Assembly (NCBI RefSeq): GCF_000412635.1 | Contig: NZ_ASTG01000003.1 | Span: forward strand, 186,001 to 250,000 | Reading direction: 5' to 3' | Source: Sphingobium bisphenolivorans | GTDB taxonomy: Bacteria; Pseudomonadota; Alphaproteobacteria; Sphingomonadales; Sphingomonadaceae | DNA: 64,000 bases | Shown: in pieces, positions 35,078 to 43,886 of the stretch | Numbering within the stretch: position 1 is the first letter of the stretch | Layout of the letters: each line of letters begins with the position of its first letter | The notes under the pieces: model-generated | The model's database searches: none | What the model was told of the DNA's origin: nothing | The model's input: the letters and a program-made list of their open reading frames with translations, nothing else | Program-made: the position numbers and the translations under genes

Positions 35078-35665
35078 TCAGGTCGATAGAAGCAGGGCGG
35101 CAAGGATAATCCAGAGTGCGAGCAGAAAATGCCAATAGAGGGCGCACAGCCCGATCGCGCGCAGGCTCTGTAGGGCAAAGGCTCGGGCAGTGGCGGCGAG
35201 GCCGCCGGCGATATGGCAGCCGTGCAGGGCGGTCAGCAGATAGAAGAAGGCGTTAGCCGGATTGGCGCCGAGATAGTAGCCGCCCTGGGCGTAATGGCGC
35301 CACAGCAGCAGTTGGCCGCAAAGGAAGGCGAGGCCGAGCATCGCACCTATCATCGCCCAGTGCGTCGCCTGACCGCCGACGCTGCGGCGCGCCCTTTCCC
35401 ATGCGGCGCTGCTGAGCAGCAGGATCGTGCTGTTGACCCAGAGGAGCGGCGGATCGGGCATCGGCGTCCAGTCATCACTCGCATGCCCCATGGCGCTGTG
35501 CAGCCCCATCCGCATCAGATAGGCCGCGATCAGCAGGGAGAACATCACCAGCGCCACCGCGAAATAGGTGACGAGGCCGACCGCTCCCGCTGACGGGCGG
35601 TCGCGAATGTCGAGCGGCGCAGGGCCTTCCCAGCTTTTCTCGGTAAGGCGGGCGAGCAGTGTCAT
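35078..35665 (-). CDS. coxO: second subunit III-type oxidase protein
   Basis: This 195-residue membrane protein has five to six helices: VGLVTYFAVALVMFSLLIAAYL, STILLLSSAAWERARR, QLLLWRHYAQGGYY, FFYLLTALHGCHIAGGLA and CALYWHFLLALWIILAALLL. It is subunit III-like but shorter. It starts inside the subunit I stop (ATGA) and precedes the second subunit III gene, as in coxMNOP operons. The symbol is tentative. Confidence 0.82.
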   Translation of the reverse strand: MTLLARLTEKSWEGPAPLDIRDRPSAGAVGLVTYFAVALVMFSLLIAAYLMRMGLHSAMGHASDDWTPMPDPPLLWVNSTILLLSSAAWERARRSVGGQATHWAMIGAMLGLAFLCGQLLLWRHYAQGGYYLGANPANAFFYLLTALHGCHIAGGLAATARAFALQSLRAIGLCALYWHFLLALWIILAALLLST

Positions 35666-37380
35666 GCGCGCGGCTCCGTCTGCGGGATGAAGTCCCGCGG
35701 CGCGCCGGGAACGCTATAGTCATAGGCCCAGCGGTAGACCACGGGCAGCTTTGCGCCCCAATTGCCGTGCGCGGGCGGCGTCTGGGGGGTGAGCCATTCC
35801 AGGCTCGCCGCACCCCAGGGGTTCGGGTCGGCGCGGGGTCCCTTGAACAGGCTCCAGATCATGTTGACGAAGAAGAGGCTTTGGCCGGCGAAGACGATCA
35901 GCGCGGCGATGCTGATCCACTCGTTCGCCAGATGCACCGACTCCGGGATGAAGCCGGTTTCGCCGAGCGCATAATAGCGGCGTGGCACGCCCAAAATGCC
36001 GAGATAATGCATCGGCAGGAAGATCGCATAGGCGCCAAGGAAGGTTATCCAGAAATGGAGCTTGCCGAGTGTTTCGTTCCACATGCGGCCAGTGATCTTG
36101 GGGTACCAGTGGTAGATCGCCCCGAAGATCACCAGCACCGGCGACACACCCATCACCATATGGAAATGGGCGACGACGAAGAATGTATCGGACAGCGGGA
36201 CATCGACGCTGACATTGCCGAGGAACAGTCCTGAAAGGCCGCCATGGATGAAGGTGAAGATGAAGGCGATGGCGAACAGCATCGGAACGCGCAGATGAAT
36301 GTCGCCACGCCATAATGTCAGCAGCCAGTTATAGACCTTGATAGCGGTCGGGATGGCGATGATCAGTGTCGATGTTGCGAAGAAGAAGCCGAAATAGGGA
36401 TTCATGCCGCTGACATACATATGATGCGCCCAGACAAGGAAGCTGAGCGCGCCGATGATGGTGATGGCCCATACCATCATGCGATAGCCGAAGATGTTGC
36501 GGCGGGCATGGACGCTGATCAGGTCCGACACGATGCCGAAGGCGGGCAGCGCGACGATATAGACTTCGGGATGGCCGAAGAACCAAAAGAGATGCTGGAA
36601 GAGAAGGGGGCTGCCGCCCTCCGTCGGCGTGACGCGGCCCATCGACTGCATCATCGGCATAAAGAAGCTGGTGCCGGCAAAATGATCGAACAGCATCATG
36701 ATCGCGGCGACGAACAGCGCCGGGAAAGCGAGCAGGCCCATCACCGATGCGGTGAAAATGCCCCAGACCGATAGGGGCATCCGCATCAGCGTCATGCCCC
36801 TTGTGCGAGCTTGCAGCACCGTCGTCACATAGTTGAGGCCGCCCATGGTGAAGGCGACGACGAAAATAGCCAGGCTAACCAGCATGGTTGCTATCCCCCA
36901 CTGGTGACCCGGCGTCCCTTCACTGATGGCTTGCGGGGGATAGAGCGTCCAGCCGGCACCGGTCGGCCCTCCCGGCACGAAGAAGCCGACCACCAGCACG
37001 ATGACCGACAGCAGGTAGAACCAGAAGCTGAGCATATTGACGAAGGGGAAGACCATGTCCCGCGCCCCGATCATCAACGGGATCAGATAATTGCCGAAAC
37101 CGCCCAGCAGCAATGCTGTCAGCAGATAGACGACCATGATCATGCCGTGCATCGACACGAACTGCAGATAATTGTCAGGCTGGATCGCGGGAAAGACTCC
37201 GGGAAAGCCCAGTTGCAGGCGCATGAGGGCGGAGAGCGTCAGCGCGACCAAGCCGATGGAGATGGCGGTGACGCTGTATTGGATCGCGATGACCTTATGA
37301 TCCTGGCTCCAGACATAGCGGGTGACCCAGCTGTGCGGATGATGCAGCGGGCGCAGGTCGTCAGCCAGGGTGGTAGCCAT
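35662..37380 (-). CDS. coxN: cytochrome c oxidase subunit I
   Basis: The frame is open to 37500, but the ATG at 37380 overlapping the subunit II stop (TGATG) starts the family N-terminus, giving 572 residues. Twelve transmembrane helices hold the active site: WFFGHPEVYIVALPAFG (Glu of the K/D-type proton path, CuB His, Tyr partner), VWAHHMYVSGM (two CuB histidines) and VAHFHMVMG (haem ligands). This is an A-family aa3-type enzyme that reduces O2 to water while pumping protons. Confidence 0.95.
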   Translation of the reverse strand: MATTLADDLRPLHHPHSWVTRYVWSQDHKVIAIQYSVTAISIGLVALTLSALMRLQLGFPGVFPAIQPDNYLQFVSMHGMIMVVYLLTALLLGGFGNYLIPLMIGARDMVFPFVNMLSFWFYLLSVIVLVVGFFVPGGPTGAGWTLYPPQAISEGTPGHQWGIATMLVSLAIFVVAFTMGGLNYVTTVLQARTRGMTLMRMPLSVWGIFTASVMGLLAFPALFVAAIMMLFDHFAGTSFFMPMMQSMGRVTPTEGGSPLLFQHLFWFFGHPEVYIVALPAFGIVSDLISVHARRNIFGYRMMVWAITIIGALSFLVWAHHMYVSGMNPYFGFFFATSTLIIAIPTAIKVYNWLLTLWRGDIHLRVPMLFAIAFIFTFIHGGLSGLFLGNVSVDVPLSDTFFVVAHFHMVMGVSPVLVIFGAIYHWYPKITGRMWNETLGKLHFWITFLGAYAIFLPMHYLGILGVPRRYYALGETGFIPESVHLANEWISIAALIVFAGQSLFFVNMIWSLFKGPRADPNPWGAASLEWLTPQTPPAHGNWGAKLPVVYRWAYDYSVPGAPRDFIPQTEPRA

Positions 37381-38282
37381 CAGCGATTGCTCCAGGAAGC
37401 GGGCACGGTACAGGCATTCGCCTTCAGCAACAGGATCGACATGGCCGCTGGCGGTGCTTCGGCGAGTATTTGAGAGAAGCTGGTCTGCTCGCTCTGCCAT
37501 TTCGCGAAATCTTTAGGCGGCTCTATGACGACTTTACCGCGCATTTCATGATGGCCGGTTCCGCACAGCTCCGCGCAAAGTATGTCGAATGTACCCGTCC
37601 TGGTCGGGGTCAACCAGAAATAGGTGACGATGCCGGGAACAAGATCCATCTTCGCGCGGAACTCAGGCACATAGAAGTCGTGCAGCACATCCTTGGAACG
37701 AAGCACCACCTTGACCGGCTTTCCGACCGGCAGATGCAGGTCGCCGCTTTCGACCAGCAGATCGTCGCGGCCGAACGGGTCGAGCGGATCGAGGCCCAGC
37801 TGATTGTCAGGCGTGATATATTTGACCGACGCGGCGCCGAGCACGCCGTCCGGTCCCGGATAGCGGAACGACCAGTTCCATTGCTGCCCGACCGCTTCGA
37901 CCAGAGCGGCTTCCTTGGGCACGGACACATATTTGCCCCATGCGGCAAGTCCCGGCGCCAGCATGCCGGCGATGCCGATCGCCGTCCACACCGTCAGCCG
38001 CTTTTCGAGGGAGGCATTTTCCGGCTCATAATGCGCGCGATGCCCGGGCCGGTGGCGGTAGCGCACCAACGCCCAGGCCATGAACAGGTTGAGCAGGATG
38101 AAGGCGGCGGCGCAAATCCACAGCGTCACGTCCAATGCGGAGTCGATCGAGCCCCAGTTGGAAGCGATTGGCGTACGCCACCATGGACTGAACAAATGGA
38201 AGGCGACGGATGCGACGACGAGCACGGTGATGGCTACCGCAATCGGCACAGGCCCTCTCCCACCAATGCAGGCGCCTCGCAC
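37380..38282 (-). CDS. coxM: cytochrome c oxidase subunit II
   Basis: This 300-residue protein has two N-terminal helices and a periplasmic CuA domain with CAELCGTGHHEM, the C-x3-C-x3-H-x2-M copper motif, and the electron-entry segment QQWNWSFRYPG. The start is GTG at 38282; a GTG at 38249 behind GGGAGAGGG is an alternative that gives a more usual N-terminus. It transfers electrons from cytochrome c to haem a. It is the first gene of a six-gene operon. Confidence 0.93.
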   Translation of the reverse strand: MRGACIGGRGPVPIAVAITVLVVASVAFHLFSPWWRTPIASNWGSIDSALDVTLWICAAAFILLNLFMAWALVRYRHRPGHRAHYEPENASLEKRLTVWTAIGIAGMLAPGLAAWGKYVSVPKEAALVEAVGQQWNWSFRYPGPDGVLGAASVKYITPDNQLGLDPLDPFGRDDLLVESGDLHLPVGKPVKVVLRSKDVLHDFYVPEFRAKMDLVPGIVTYFWLTPTRTGTFDILCAELCGTGHHEMRGKVVIEPPKDFAKWQSEQTSFSQILAEAPPAAMSILLLKANACTVPASWSNR

Positions 38283-38663
38283 TCGCTCAGTCGATTATCA
38301 GACGAGTCGCCTCGACCATAAGCGTTGCAACAACCTATAGAAAAATCACCGCACTGGAAAGCTTCGCCGCTGGGGGTAACCCGGGTGGTGCGAATCACCA
38401 GCTACCGAAATATTCCCATCCGCACGGATCGTTTCTTTTCTTCAACGATTATGCTGGTTGAGCCCGGGCTCCACCGGGCGAGGGAGCGCGTCATAAAAAA
38501 GGCGCCCTGCAAGCAAGGGACAGCTGCAGGGCGCATCCACTTGCTGTCGGGCAATAGGATGCGCTCCCTTATAATCTTCGGGCACTCGCGGCATCCCCCA
38601 TTATTGGTACGAAACCGCATTTAGTCTGTTTTACAACGCCGGGACCGGCGCCAAGCAACCGGA
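38283..38663. other. intergenic region, 381 bases
   Basis: This gap must hold the promoter of the oxidase operon (right to left) and the 3' end of the TetR gene, with its terminator at 38495-38534. No gene with good start and codon use was seen; the frames here are unconvincing. An inverted GAGCCCGGGCTC-type element (38459 region) lies near the middle. Confidence 0.5.
38495..38534 (-). terminator. rho-independent terminator of the TetR gene
   Basis: TGCAGGGCGC and GCGCCCTGCA (38525-38534 and 38502-38511) form a perfect 10-bp stem with a 13-base loop. On the minus strand it is followed by CTTTTTT. It lies 130 bases after the stop codon at 38664. Confidence 0.8.
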
Positions 38664-39371
38664 TTACCAGGCGCGGCTGCCATGCAGCAGCAGGGCGACA
38701 GCGCGCTTGGCCAAGGGCGGGATTTCCGCTTCGGTCGGCTTGAACGGATCGACCGCCGATGAAGCGACAACCTTCAAAATGGCGAGGAACACGTGCGCCA
38801 GTTCCTCGGAACGCTGTGGCGCCTCTCCTTGCTCGCCGCCATCCTCGGCGATGGCGTGGGCGATCAGGGCGATCACAGGCTCGCGCATCGCATTGCTGAG
38901 CTCCCGCGCCACGACCGCCGCCTCTCCCCAACAACCGTCCAGCAGCCTCAGCGCCGCGCGGACCTCTTCATTGCCACCCCATCGCAGCATCAGCCGGGCG
39001 CAGTGATTGAGCCGCTCCTCCAGGCTATCGCCGGCGATCCAGTCGATATCGAAAGCCTCGCGAGACAATTTCTTCAGCCGATGATGGGTGACGGCTCGCA
39101 GCAGCGCGATCTTGTCGGGATGGCGGGCATAAAGGGTAGTCTTGGTAACCCTGGCCCGCTCGGCCACCGCCTCCATGCTGGTCGCATCGAAGCCAAGGCT
39201 GGTGAACAGCGCCCAGCCCGCGTCCAAAATGGCCGCGTCGATCACCACCACCGCTGCCTTGTTGGGGCGGCCGCGTGCCGGGGGTCTGGCGCTTGCTGCC
39301 GTTCGTCGCTGATGCCCCGCCTTCGGGTTGGACTCCGGCCCGATCTGATGATCGACGTGATTATGCGCCAC
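38664..39371 (-). CDS. TetR/AcrR-family regulator
   Basis: The GTG at 39371, behind AGGAGAG, gives 235 residues; the frame stays open to 39569. After a 30-residue basic leader ending GRPNKAA, the helix-turn-helix is SMEAVAERARVTKTTLYARH. The C-terminal ligand-binding domain (HCARLMLRWGGNEEVRAALR) is unassigned. It probably represses a nearby transporter or oxidase gene; no operator was identified. A rho-independent terminator follows the gene. Confidence 0.88.
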   Translation of the reverse strand: MAHNHVDHQIGPESNPKAGHQRRTAASARPPARGRPNKAAVVVIDAAILDAGWALFTSLGFDATSMEAVAERARVTKTTLYARHPDKIALLRAVTHHRLKKLSREAFDIDWIAGDSLEERLNHCARLMLRWGGNEEVRAALRLLDGCWGEAAVVARELSNAMREPVIALIAHAIAEDGGEQGEAPQRSEELAHVFLAILKVVASSAVDPFKPTEAEIPPLAKRAVALLLHGSRAW

Positions 39372-39459
39372 ATATCTCTCCTGTCGTGGAGATGTGCCAT
39401 CACATTTTGCATCATGAAAGGGGTGCAGGCAATCCAAACGTCCGTGATCATAGCCTATA

Positions 39460-40422
39460 TTACAAAGAGGCGGGGGGAATGAGCTTCCACAGCGGCGAGA
39501 GCTGGCCCCGCCAGAGTACGGCATTCCTCTGCCGCAGCGGCAAATATCGGGCGAGTTGCGCAAGATCACGCCTTTTCATGCCCGTTCGTTCGCAGAAAAA
39601 AGGATGGCGCGGCCGACGCGCGAAATAGCTGTAGAAGATGGCGGCGCGATCGCGCGCGGTCGCCGGCTTGCCCCGATGAAAGAAACGGGCGGTGTCGGTG
39701 AAGATGACGGTGCCGCGCAGCCCTTCGCAACTGACGATGTGGGGCGCGATCGGGCCGCCCAGCCGCCTTGCCAGTTCGCCATCATCGACCAGATCGTAGG
39801 AATAGCCGCTGCAATCGTCCTGCGCCGCGACATCGCGGCTGATCAGCTGGAAAGGGCCGCCGCCGTCGTCGACATCATGCAGATAGACCGCGACCTTCAG
39901 CATCCGCCGGTCTTCCCAGTCGCGGTGCCATTTGCGGGTCGATACTTCACGGCCGTCGGCAACGGTGTAATTGATGATGGCCCCGTCATAGGCGACCGGC
40001 AGGCCGATATAGGCCTCCGCAATGTCCAGCAGCTGGTCCTGCAACCCCCAGCGGAAAATGCGCGGATGGGCGACGATTTCCCGCGGCGGCACATAGAGGA
40101 AGTTCTGGCCGTTGCAAGCCCGCGCATGCGCTTCGTCGGCAAAGCGGGAGGCCAGCAGGGCGCTGGTGTCGATCATTGCTTCCCCGCCCGGAAGGTCCAG
40201 CGCATCGATCTGGGTGACGAACACGCCGTCCTGCTCGAGGGCATCGACGATATGCCTCCCCATCGGGCTGAGGGTCGGGATGCGCGGGCGATGCCGGGCG
40301 AGTTCAGCCTCGTGCCGGCGGCCGATCATTTCGCGAAGCTGCGGATGATTGCACAGCCGCAACGCGGTGCGCGCCGGCAGGTCCTTCAACCATTGCACGG
40401 GTTGATCAAGCGCGTTCAACAT
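39460..40422 (-). CDS. phytanoyl-CoA dioxygenase-like Fe(II)/2-oxoglutarate enzyme
   Basis: From the ATG at 40422 the protein has 320 residues (a GTG at 40443 and ATG at 40440 are alternatives). The metal site is visible as KWHRDWEDRRM (HxD pair) and, later, ARFFHRGKPATARDRAAIFYSY (distal His plus the Arg that binds 2-oxoglutarate). Members hydroxylate lipids, alkaloids or sugars. It lies next to the exopolysaccharide genes in opposite orientation, so it may modify a glycan or acyl component; that is inference. Confidence 0.78.
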   Translation of the reverse strand: MLNALDQPVQWLKDLPARTALRLCNHPQLREMIGRRHEAELARHRPRIPTLSPMGRHIVDALEQDGVFVTQIDALDLPGGEAMIDTSALLASRFADEAHARACNGQNFLYVPPREIVAHPRIFRWGLQDQLLDIAEAYIGLPVAYDGAIINYTVADGREVSTRKWHRDWEDRRMLKVAVYLHDVDDGGGPFQLISRDVAAQDDCSGYSYDLVDDGELARRLGGPIAPHIVSCEGLRGTVIFTDTARFFHRGKPATARDRAAIFYSYFARRPRHPFFCERTGMKRRDLAQLARYLPLRQRNAVLWRGQLSPLWKLIPPASL

Positions 40423-40725
40423 CCGGCACCGATCCCTCATCACGGGTCATCCGAAAGCACGTCTGGGTCGTGCCGGATGATGCTGATGGATTATGCTAAA
40501 GGTTATGGCGCCGCATGAAAATTGGCGGTTCGGCATATGCTATAGTCGGCAGGGGAAATTTCGGAACTCGGGCGATTCCGTTCCGATAAAACCCAGGGTC
40601 CTATTGGGAGCAGAAGCGCTTCTTCTTTGCCGCCATTATGCGCGTCCGCCACGCGCTTCGACAGGGGTTTCCAGCCCTGCCTGATCGCGCGGGGCGGCGG
40701 CTTGTTCCGGTTGAGGGAGGGCGGA
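40423..40725. other. divergent intergenic region
   Basis: About 300 bases separate the dioxygenase and the membrane glycosidase gene. It contains the inverted pair CGGAAC (40562-40567) and GTTCCG (40580-40585) and an AT-richer stretch near 40480-40545 that may carry both promoters. No RNA gene or reading frame is convincing. Confidence 0.4.
40562..40585. promoter_or_regulatory. inverted repeat in the dioxygenase-exopolysaccharide promoter region
   Basis: CGGAAC, 12 bases, GTTCCG. The halves are perfect 6-base complements and centre about 150 bases before the ATG at 40726, so a dimeric regulator could bind; they also resemble half-sites of GGAAC promoters. Confidence 0.3.
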
Positions 40726-42318
40726 ATGAAATCTTCTGGCCACGGAAGCGGGCTGGGGAAGGGCGATGGGCGGCGGCTTTTCCGCATCGTCCTGCCGGCC
40801 ATGACCGCCATCGCGGCCCTGGCCGGCATCGCGGTGTCGGCGCTTCCCACGCCCTATCATGAAAGCCAGCCGGCGGAGCTGCGGATCGAATTGCTGCCCT
40901 CTCCCGGGCCGACCCGGCTTGGCGTCAACCTGTCGGGGCTCGCGACCTACAACCGCCAGCAGGTCTATTCCAACCTCATCCTGCAGAGCGAATGGTTCTC
41001 CTCGCGCGGGGCAGGCTGGGCCCCTTTTCCCGAGGATCAACTGGACGCGCAGGGCTGGATCCGTTTCCTGCGCCCCGATCAGACCGCGCCCCGGCCGCTG
41101 ATGCTTCCGTCTGCGCCCTCCCATAAGGGGCAGGTCCGGTGCCGATATGATGGGAAAGGCGCGATCAGGGCCGGCGGCGTTGCAGCCATGCGGGATCGGA
41201 CCGCCCACGGCTTCATGCTGGACTTGAGGCCGACCGGACCTGACGATGAGGGCGCATGGATCGAGCTTACCGAAACCGATCCCAAGGACCCGCTGCGCAA
41301 CATCGATTGCAGGCTGATCGGCCACCCCGCCGCTGAGCGCTTCAACCCCGAATTTCTCTCCTTCATCCGCCAGTTCGGGATTATCCGATTCCTCGACTGG
41401 CAGCGCACCAATGACAATCTGGCCGTGCGCTGGCAGGACCGTCCGGTTCCCCAGAGCGCGACACAGGCGGGGCCGGGTGGCGCCTCTATCGAGGATATGG
41501 TCGACATCGCCAACCTGACCGGCGCCGATCCGTGGTTCCTGATCCCTTATCAGGCGGACCCGGCCTATATTCGGGAGTTTGCACAACTGGTGCACGATCG
41601 GCTCAACCGCAAACGCACCGTCTATGTCGAACTAGGGAACGAGCTGTGGAACGGCCAGTTCGACGCTGCCCAGCAGGCGCAGCGCGAAGGCATGGTGCTG
41701 GGGCTGGGCGGCGGCGATCCGATGCGGGCACAGATGCTGCGTTATGCGCAGAAGCTGCGCGAGGCCATGCAGATCTGGACCGATGTTTTCGCTGACCGCC
41801 GCCGCACCCTGGTTCGGGTGGCATCCAGCCAGAATGACTGGCCGGACCTCGCAACGATCGTTCTGGATGACGCGGACACGGCGGAATGGGTCGATGCCTT
41901 GGCCACCGCACCCTATGTCTGGGTTGGGCTCGACCAATATCGCGTCGGCGACCTCGATCGGATTTTCGCCCAGACACCAGCCGCGATCGACCGTGCCCTG
42001 TCCGATGCGATCAAGCACAAGGCAATCGCCGCGCGCTATGGCAAACGTTATCTGACCTATGAGGGCGGGCAGCATTTCATCACCAGCGACCTCAAGCTGG
42101 CCCGCGCCCTTCAGCGCGACCCGCGCATGGGCCGGCTCTATCAGGAATATCTCAGTCAGTGGGACGCGCGCATCGGCGGCGATCTCCTCCTTTACGGCAC
42201 CACCGCTCCGATCGCGAGCTACGGAGCCTGGGGCCTGCGCGAATATGCCGGCCAGCCCGACGATGAGGCTCCCAAGCTGCGCGCGGTGCGCCAGTTCATC
42301 ACCAGGCGGCCGGGATGA
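40726..42318 (+). CDS. membrane-anchored glycosidase-like exopolysaccharide protein
   Basis: The ATG at 40726 follows GAGGGAGGGCGG and gives 530 residues. A basic leader and one transmembrane helix (RIVLPAMTAIAALAGIAV) anchor a large periplasmic domain. The segments LGVNLSGLATY, VYVELGNELWNGQF, YLTYEGGQH and the helical repeats resemble the cellulase-like proteins often annotated as cellulose-binding in exopolysaccharide loci; NELW suggests a clan GH-A acid/base Glu and YEGG a possible nucleophile. It may trim or bind the polymer during export. It is coupled to the polymerase gene (ATGA). Confidence 0.7.
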   Translation: MKSSGHGSGLGKGDGRRLFRIVLPAMTAIAALAGIAVSALPTPYHESQPAELRIELLPSPGPTRLGVNLSGLATYNRQQVYSNLILQSEWFSSRGAGWAPFPEDQLDAQGWIRFLRPDQTAPRPLMLPSAPSHKGQVRCRYDGKGAIRAGGVAAMRDRTAHGFMLDLRPTGPDDEGAWIELTETDPKDPLRNIDCRLIGHPAAERFNPEFLSFIRQFGIIRFLDWQRTNDNLAVRWQDRPVPQSATQAGPGGASIEDMVDIANLTGADPWFLIPYQADPAYIREFAQLVHDRLNRKRTVYVELGNELWNGQFDAAQQAQREGMVLGLGGGDPMRAQMLRYAQKLREAMQIWTDVFADRRRTLVRVASSQNDWPDLATIVLDDADTAEWVDALATAPYVWVGLDQYRVGDLDRIFAQTPAAIDRALSDAIKHKAIAARYGKRYLTYEGGQHFITSDLKLARALQRDPRMGRLYQEYLSQWDARIGGDLLLYGTTAPIASYGAWGLREYAGQPDDEAPKLRAVRQFITRRPG

Positions 42319-43886
42319 GCCGCTTCTCGTTCAGCATGGCGGCCCCGGCACTCGCCGCCGGTTCCATCGCCCTGATCTATGTCGCGATCAACGCTGCTTT
42401 CCACGTCGCCCTGGTCAGCGCTGCGGCGGCGACCATCTACCTGCTGTGCCTGTCGACGCCAGCGCGCCGCGACATGGGCGTGCGCGCGCTGCTGATTGTC
42501 GTCCTGATGCCCGTCGTCGTCTGGGGATTGGAAACCTACTGGCTGATGCAGCTCATCATGCTGGCCTGGGTGCCGCTATTCGCGGGCAGGGGAATAGGCA
42601 GGATCGTTCCGGTCTATCTGCTGAGCCTGCTTTTGATGCCGGGGCTGGACAATGCGGTCACATTGGGCGGGTTGAAGCTGTTCGATTGGGGCGTGCATGA
42701 CGGGCTGGGCTTTGGCGCCGCCGTCGCTCTCTTCTGGAGTCAAGGCCGAAACCGCCCCCCGCTTCGGCTCGACATCCCCGCCTGCGCCATCATCCTGATG
42801 CTTGCTGCCGCGCTGTCGCGGGAGACGAGCTTCCCCAATTTTCTGCGGCTGGCACTCAACGTGCTGATCGATCTGGGCTTTCCCTATTATATCGTCAGCC
42901 GCGGTCTTCGCGACGTGGCGGAGATGCGGCGGAGCCTGCTTTGGCTCGGGTGCGGGGGCATCACCATCGCCTGCATCCTGATCTACGAAACGGCGCGGGG
43001 ATGGGCGATCTATCCCGCGCTCTACAACCAATATCATGTGATGCAGCTGATGCTGATCAAGTCGCGTGGCGGCCTGCTGCGCGCGGGGGGGCCGTTCATC
43101 GAATCCACCTCCATGGCGATGGTGGTGGTGCTCTGCATCATCGCGGTCTGGGCATGCCGCCGCGAATTTCGGAGCGTTCCGCATTATCTGCTGGTGCTCG
43201 CCATCATCTTCGTCGGGCTCGCCGCACCGCAATCGCGCGGGGCATGGATGGGGATGGCCTTTGCCCTGTTCCTCGGGCAGCTTTATCTCAGCCGCTATCT
43301 GCCGCTCATCAAATGGAGCGTGCTGGGCGCGACGGGCGTTGGCCTGCTTTTGACGGCGGCATCCTGGTCGCATCTCTTGTCGGAAACGCTGGGGCTGAGC
43401 GGCGGATCGAGCGAAACGTCGGAATATCGCGGTCAGCTGTTTCGCCGCGGCATGGAGGAGTTTTGGGACAGCCCATGGGTCGGCTTTCCCGTGCCCACGC
43501 TGCACCTTCGGCTCGCCGATCTGCGCCAGGGGGAGGGGATCATCGACTTTGTCAACGCCTATATCTGGATCATGCTGATCGGTGGCGCCATTGGCTTGGT
43601 GATTTTCGTTGGAGGTTATCTCTTCTACCTTGGCGGCATGAGCCGCTATCGCAAGCTGCCCGCATCGCATTTGGCCGAGAGGGAGGTAGCCGCCTTCGTC
43701 TTTGCCGGCATCAGCGTCATGATGGAGATGCTGATCTTCACCTCCTTCGGCACGCGGCCTGCCATGTATAATTTCGCGCTGTTCGGCTTTGCGGCCGCCT
43801 TCATCAGCGTGCAGGGGAGGATGCCCGCCATGCTCCGGCGTGCGCCGCTCGTTCGCCCACGGCCGATGCTGGTGTCAGCGCAATAG
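42315..43886 (+). CDS. Wzy-type polymerase / O-antigen ligase-like membrane protein
   Basis: This 523-residue inner-membrane protein has at least ten hydrophobic helices and one large periplasmic loop in the second half (HLLSETLGLSGGSSETSEYR, PTLHLRLADLRQGEG). The SRGAWMGMAFAL segment matches the Wzy_C/ligase pattern, which would join lipid-linked repeat units. It overlaps the start of the flippase gene by 12 bases in convergent orientation. The assignment rests on topology and motif, so ligase versus polymerase is open. Confidence 0.8.
   Translation: MSRFSFSMAAPALAAGSIALIYVAINAAFHVALVSAAAATIYLLCLSTPARRDMGVRALLIVVLMPVVVWGLETYWLMQLIMLAWVPLFAGRGIGRIVPVYLLSLLLMPGLDNAVTLGGLKLFDWGVHDGLGFGAAVALFWSQGRNRPPLRLDIPACAIILMLAAALSRETSFPNFLRLALNVLIDLGFPYYIVSRGLRDVAEMRRSLLWLGCGGITIACILIYETARGWAIYPALYNQYHVMQLMLIKSRGGLLRAGGPFIESTSMAMVVVLCIIAVWACRREFRSVPHYLLVLAIIFVGLAAPQSRGAWMGMAFALFLGQLYLSRYLPLIKWSVLGATGVGLLLTAASWSHLLSETLGLSGGSSETSEYRGQLFRRGMEEFWDSPWVGFPVPTLHLRLADLRQGEGIIDFVNAYIWIMLIGGAIGLVIFVGGYLFYLGGMSRYRKLPASHLAEREVAAFVFAGISVMMEMLIFTSFGTRPAMYNFALFGFAAAFISVQGRMPAMLRRAPLVRPRPMLVSAQ

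Noticed and set aside
38325..38624. 99-codon frame in the oxidase-TetR gap
   Set aside because: It runs through the TetR terminator hairpin and has no recognisable composition or start signal.
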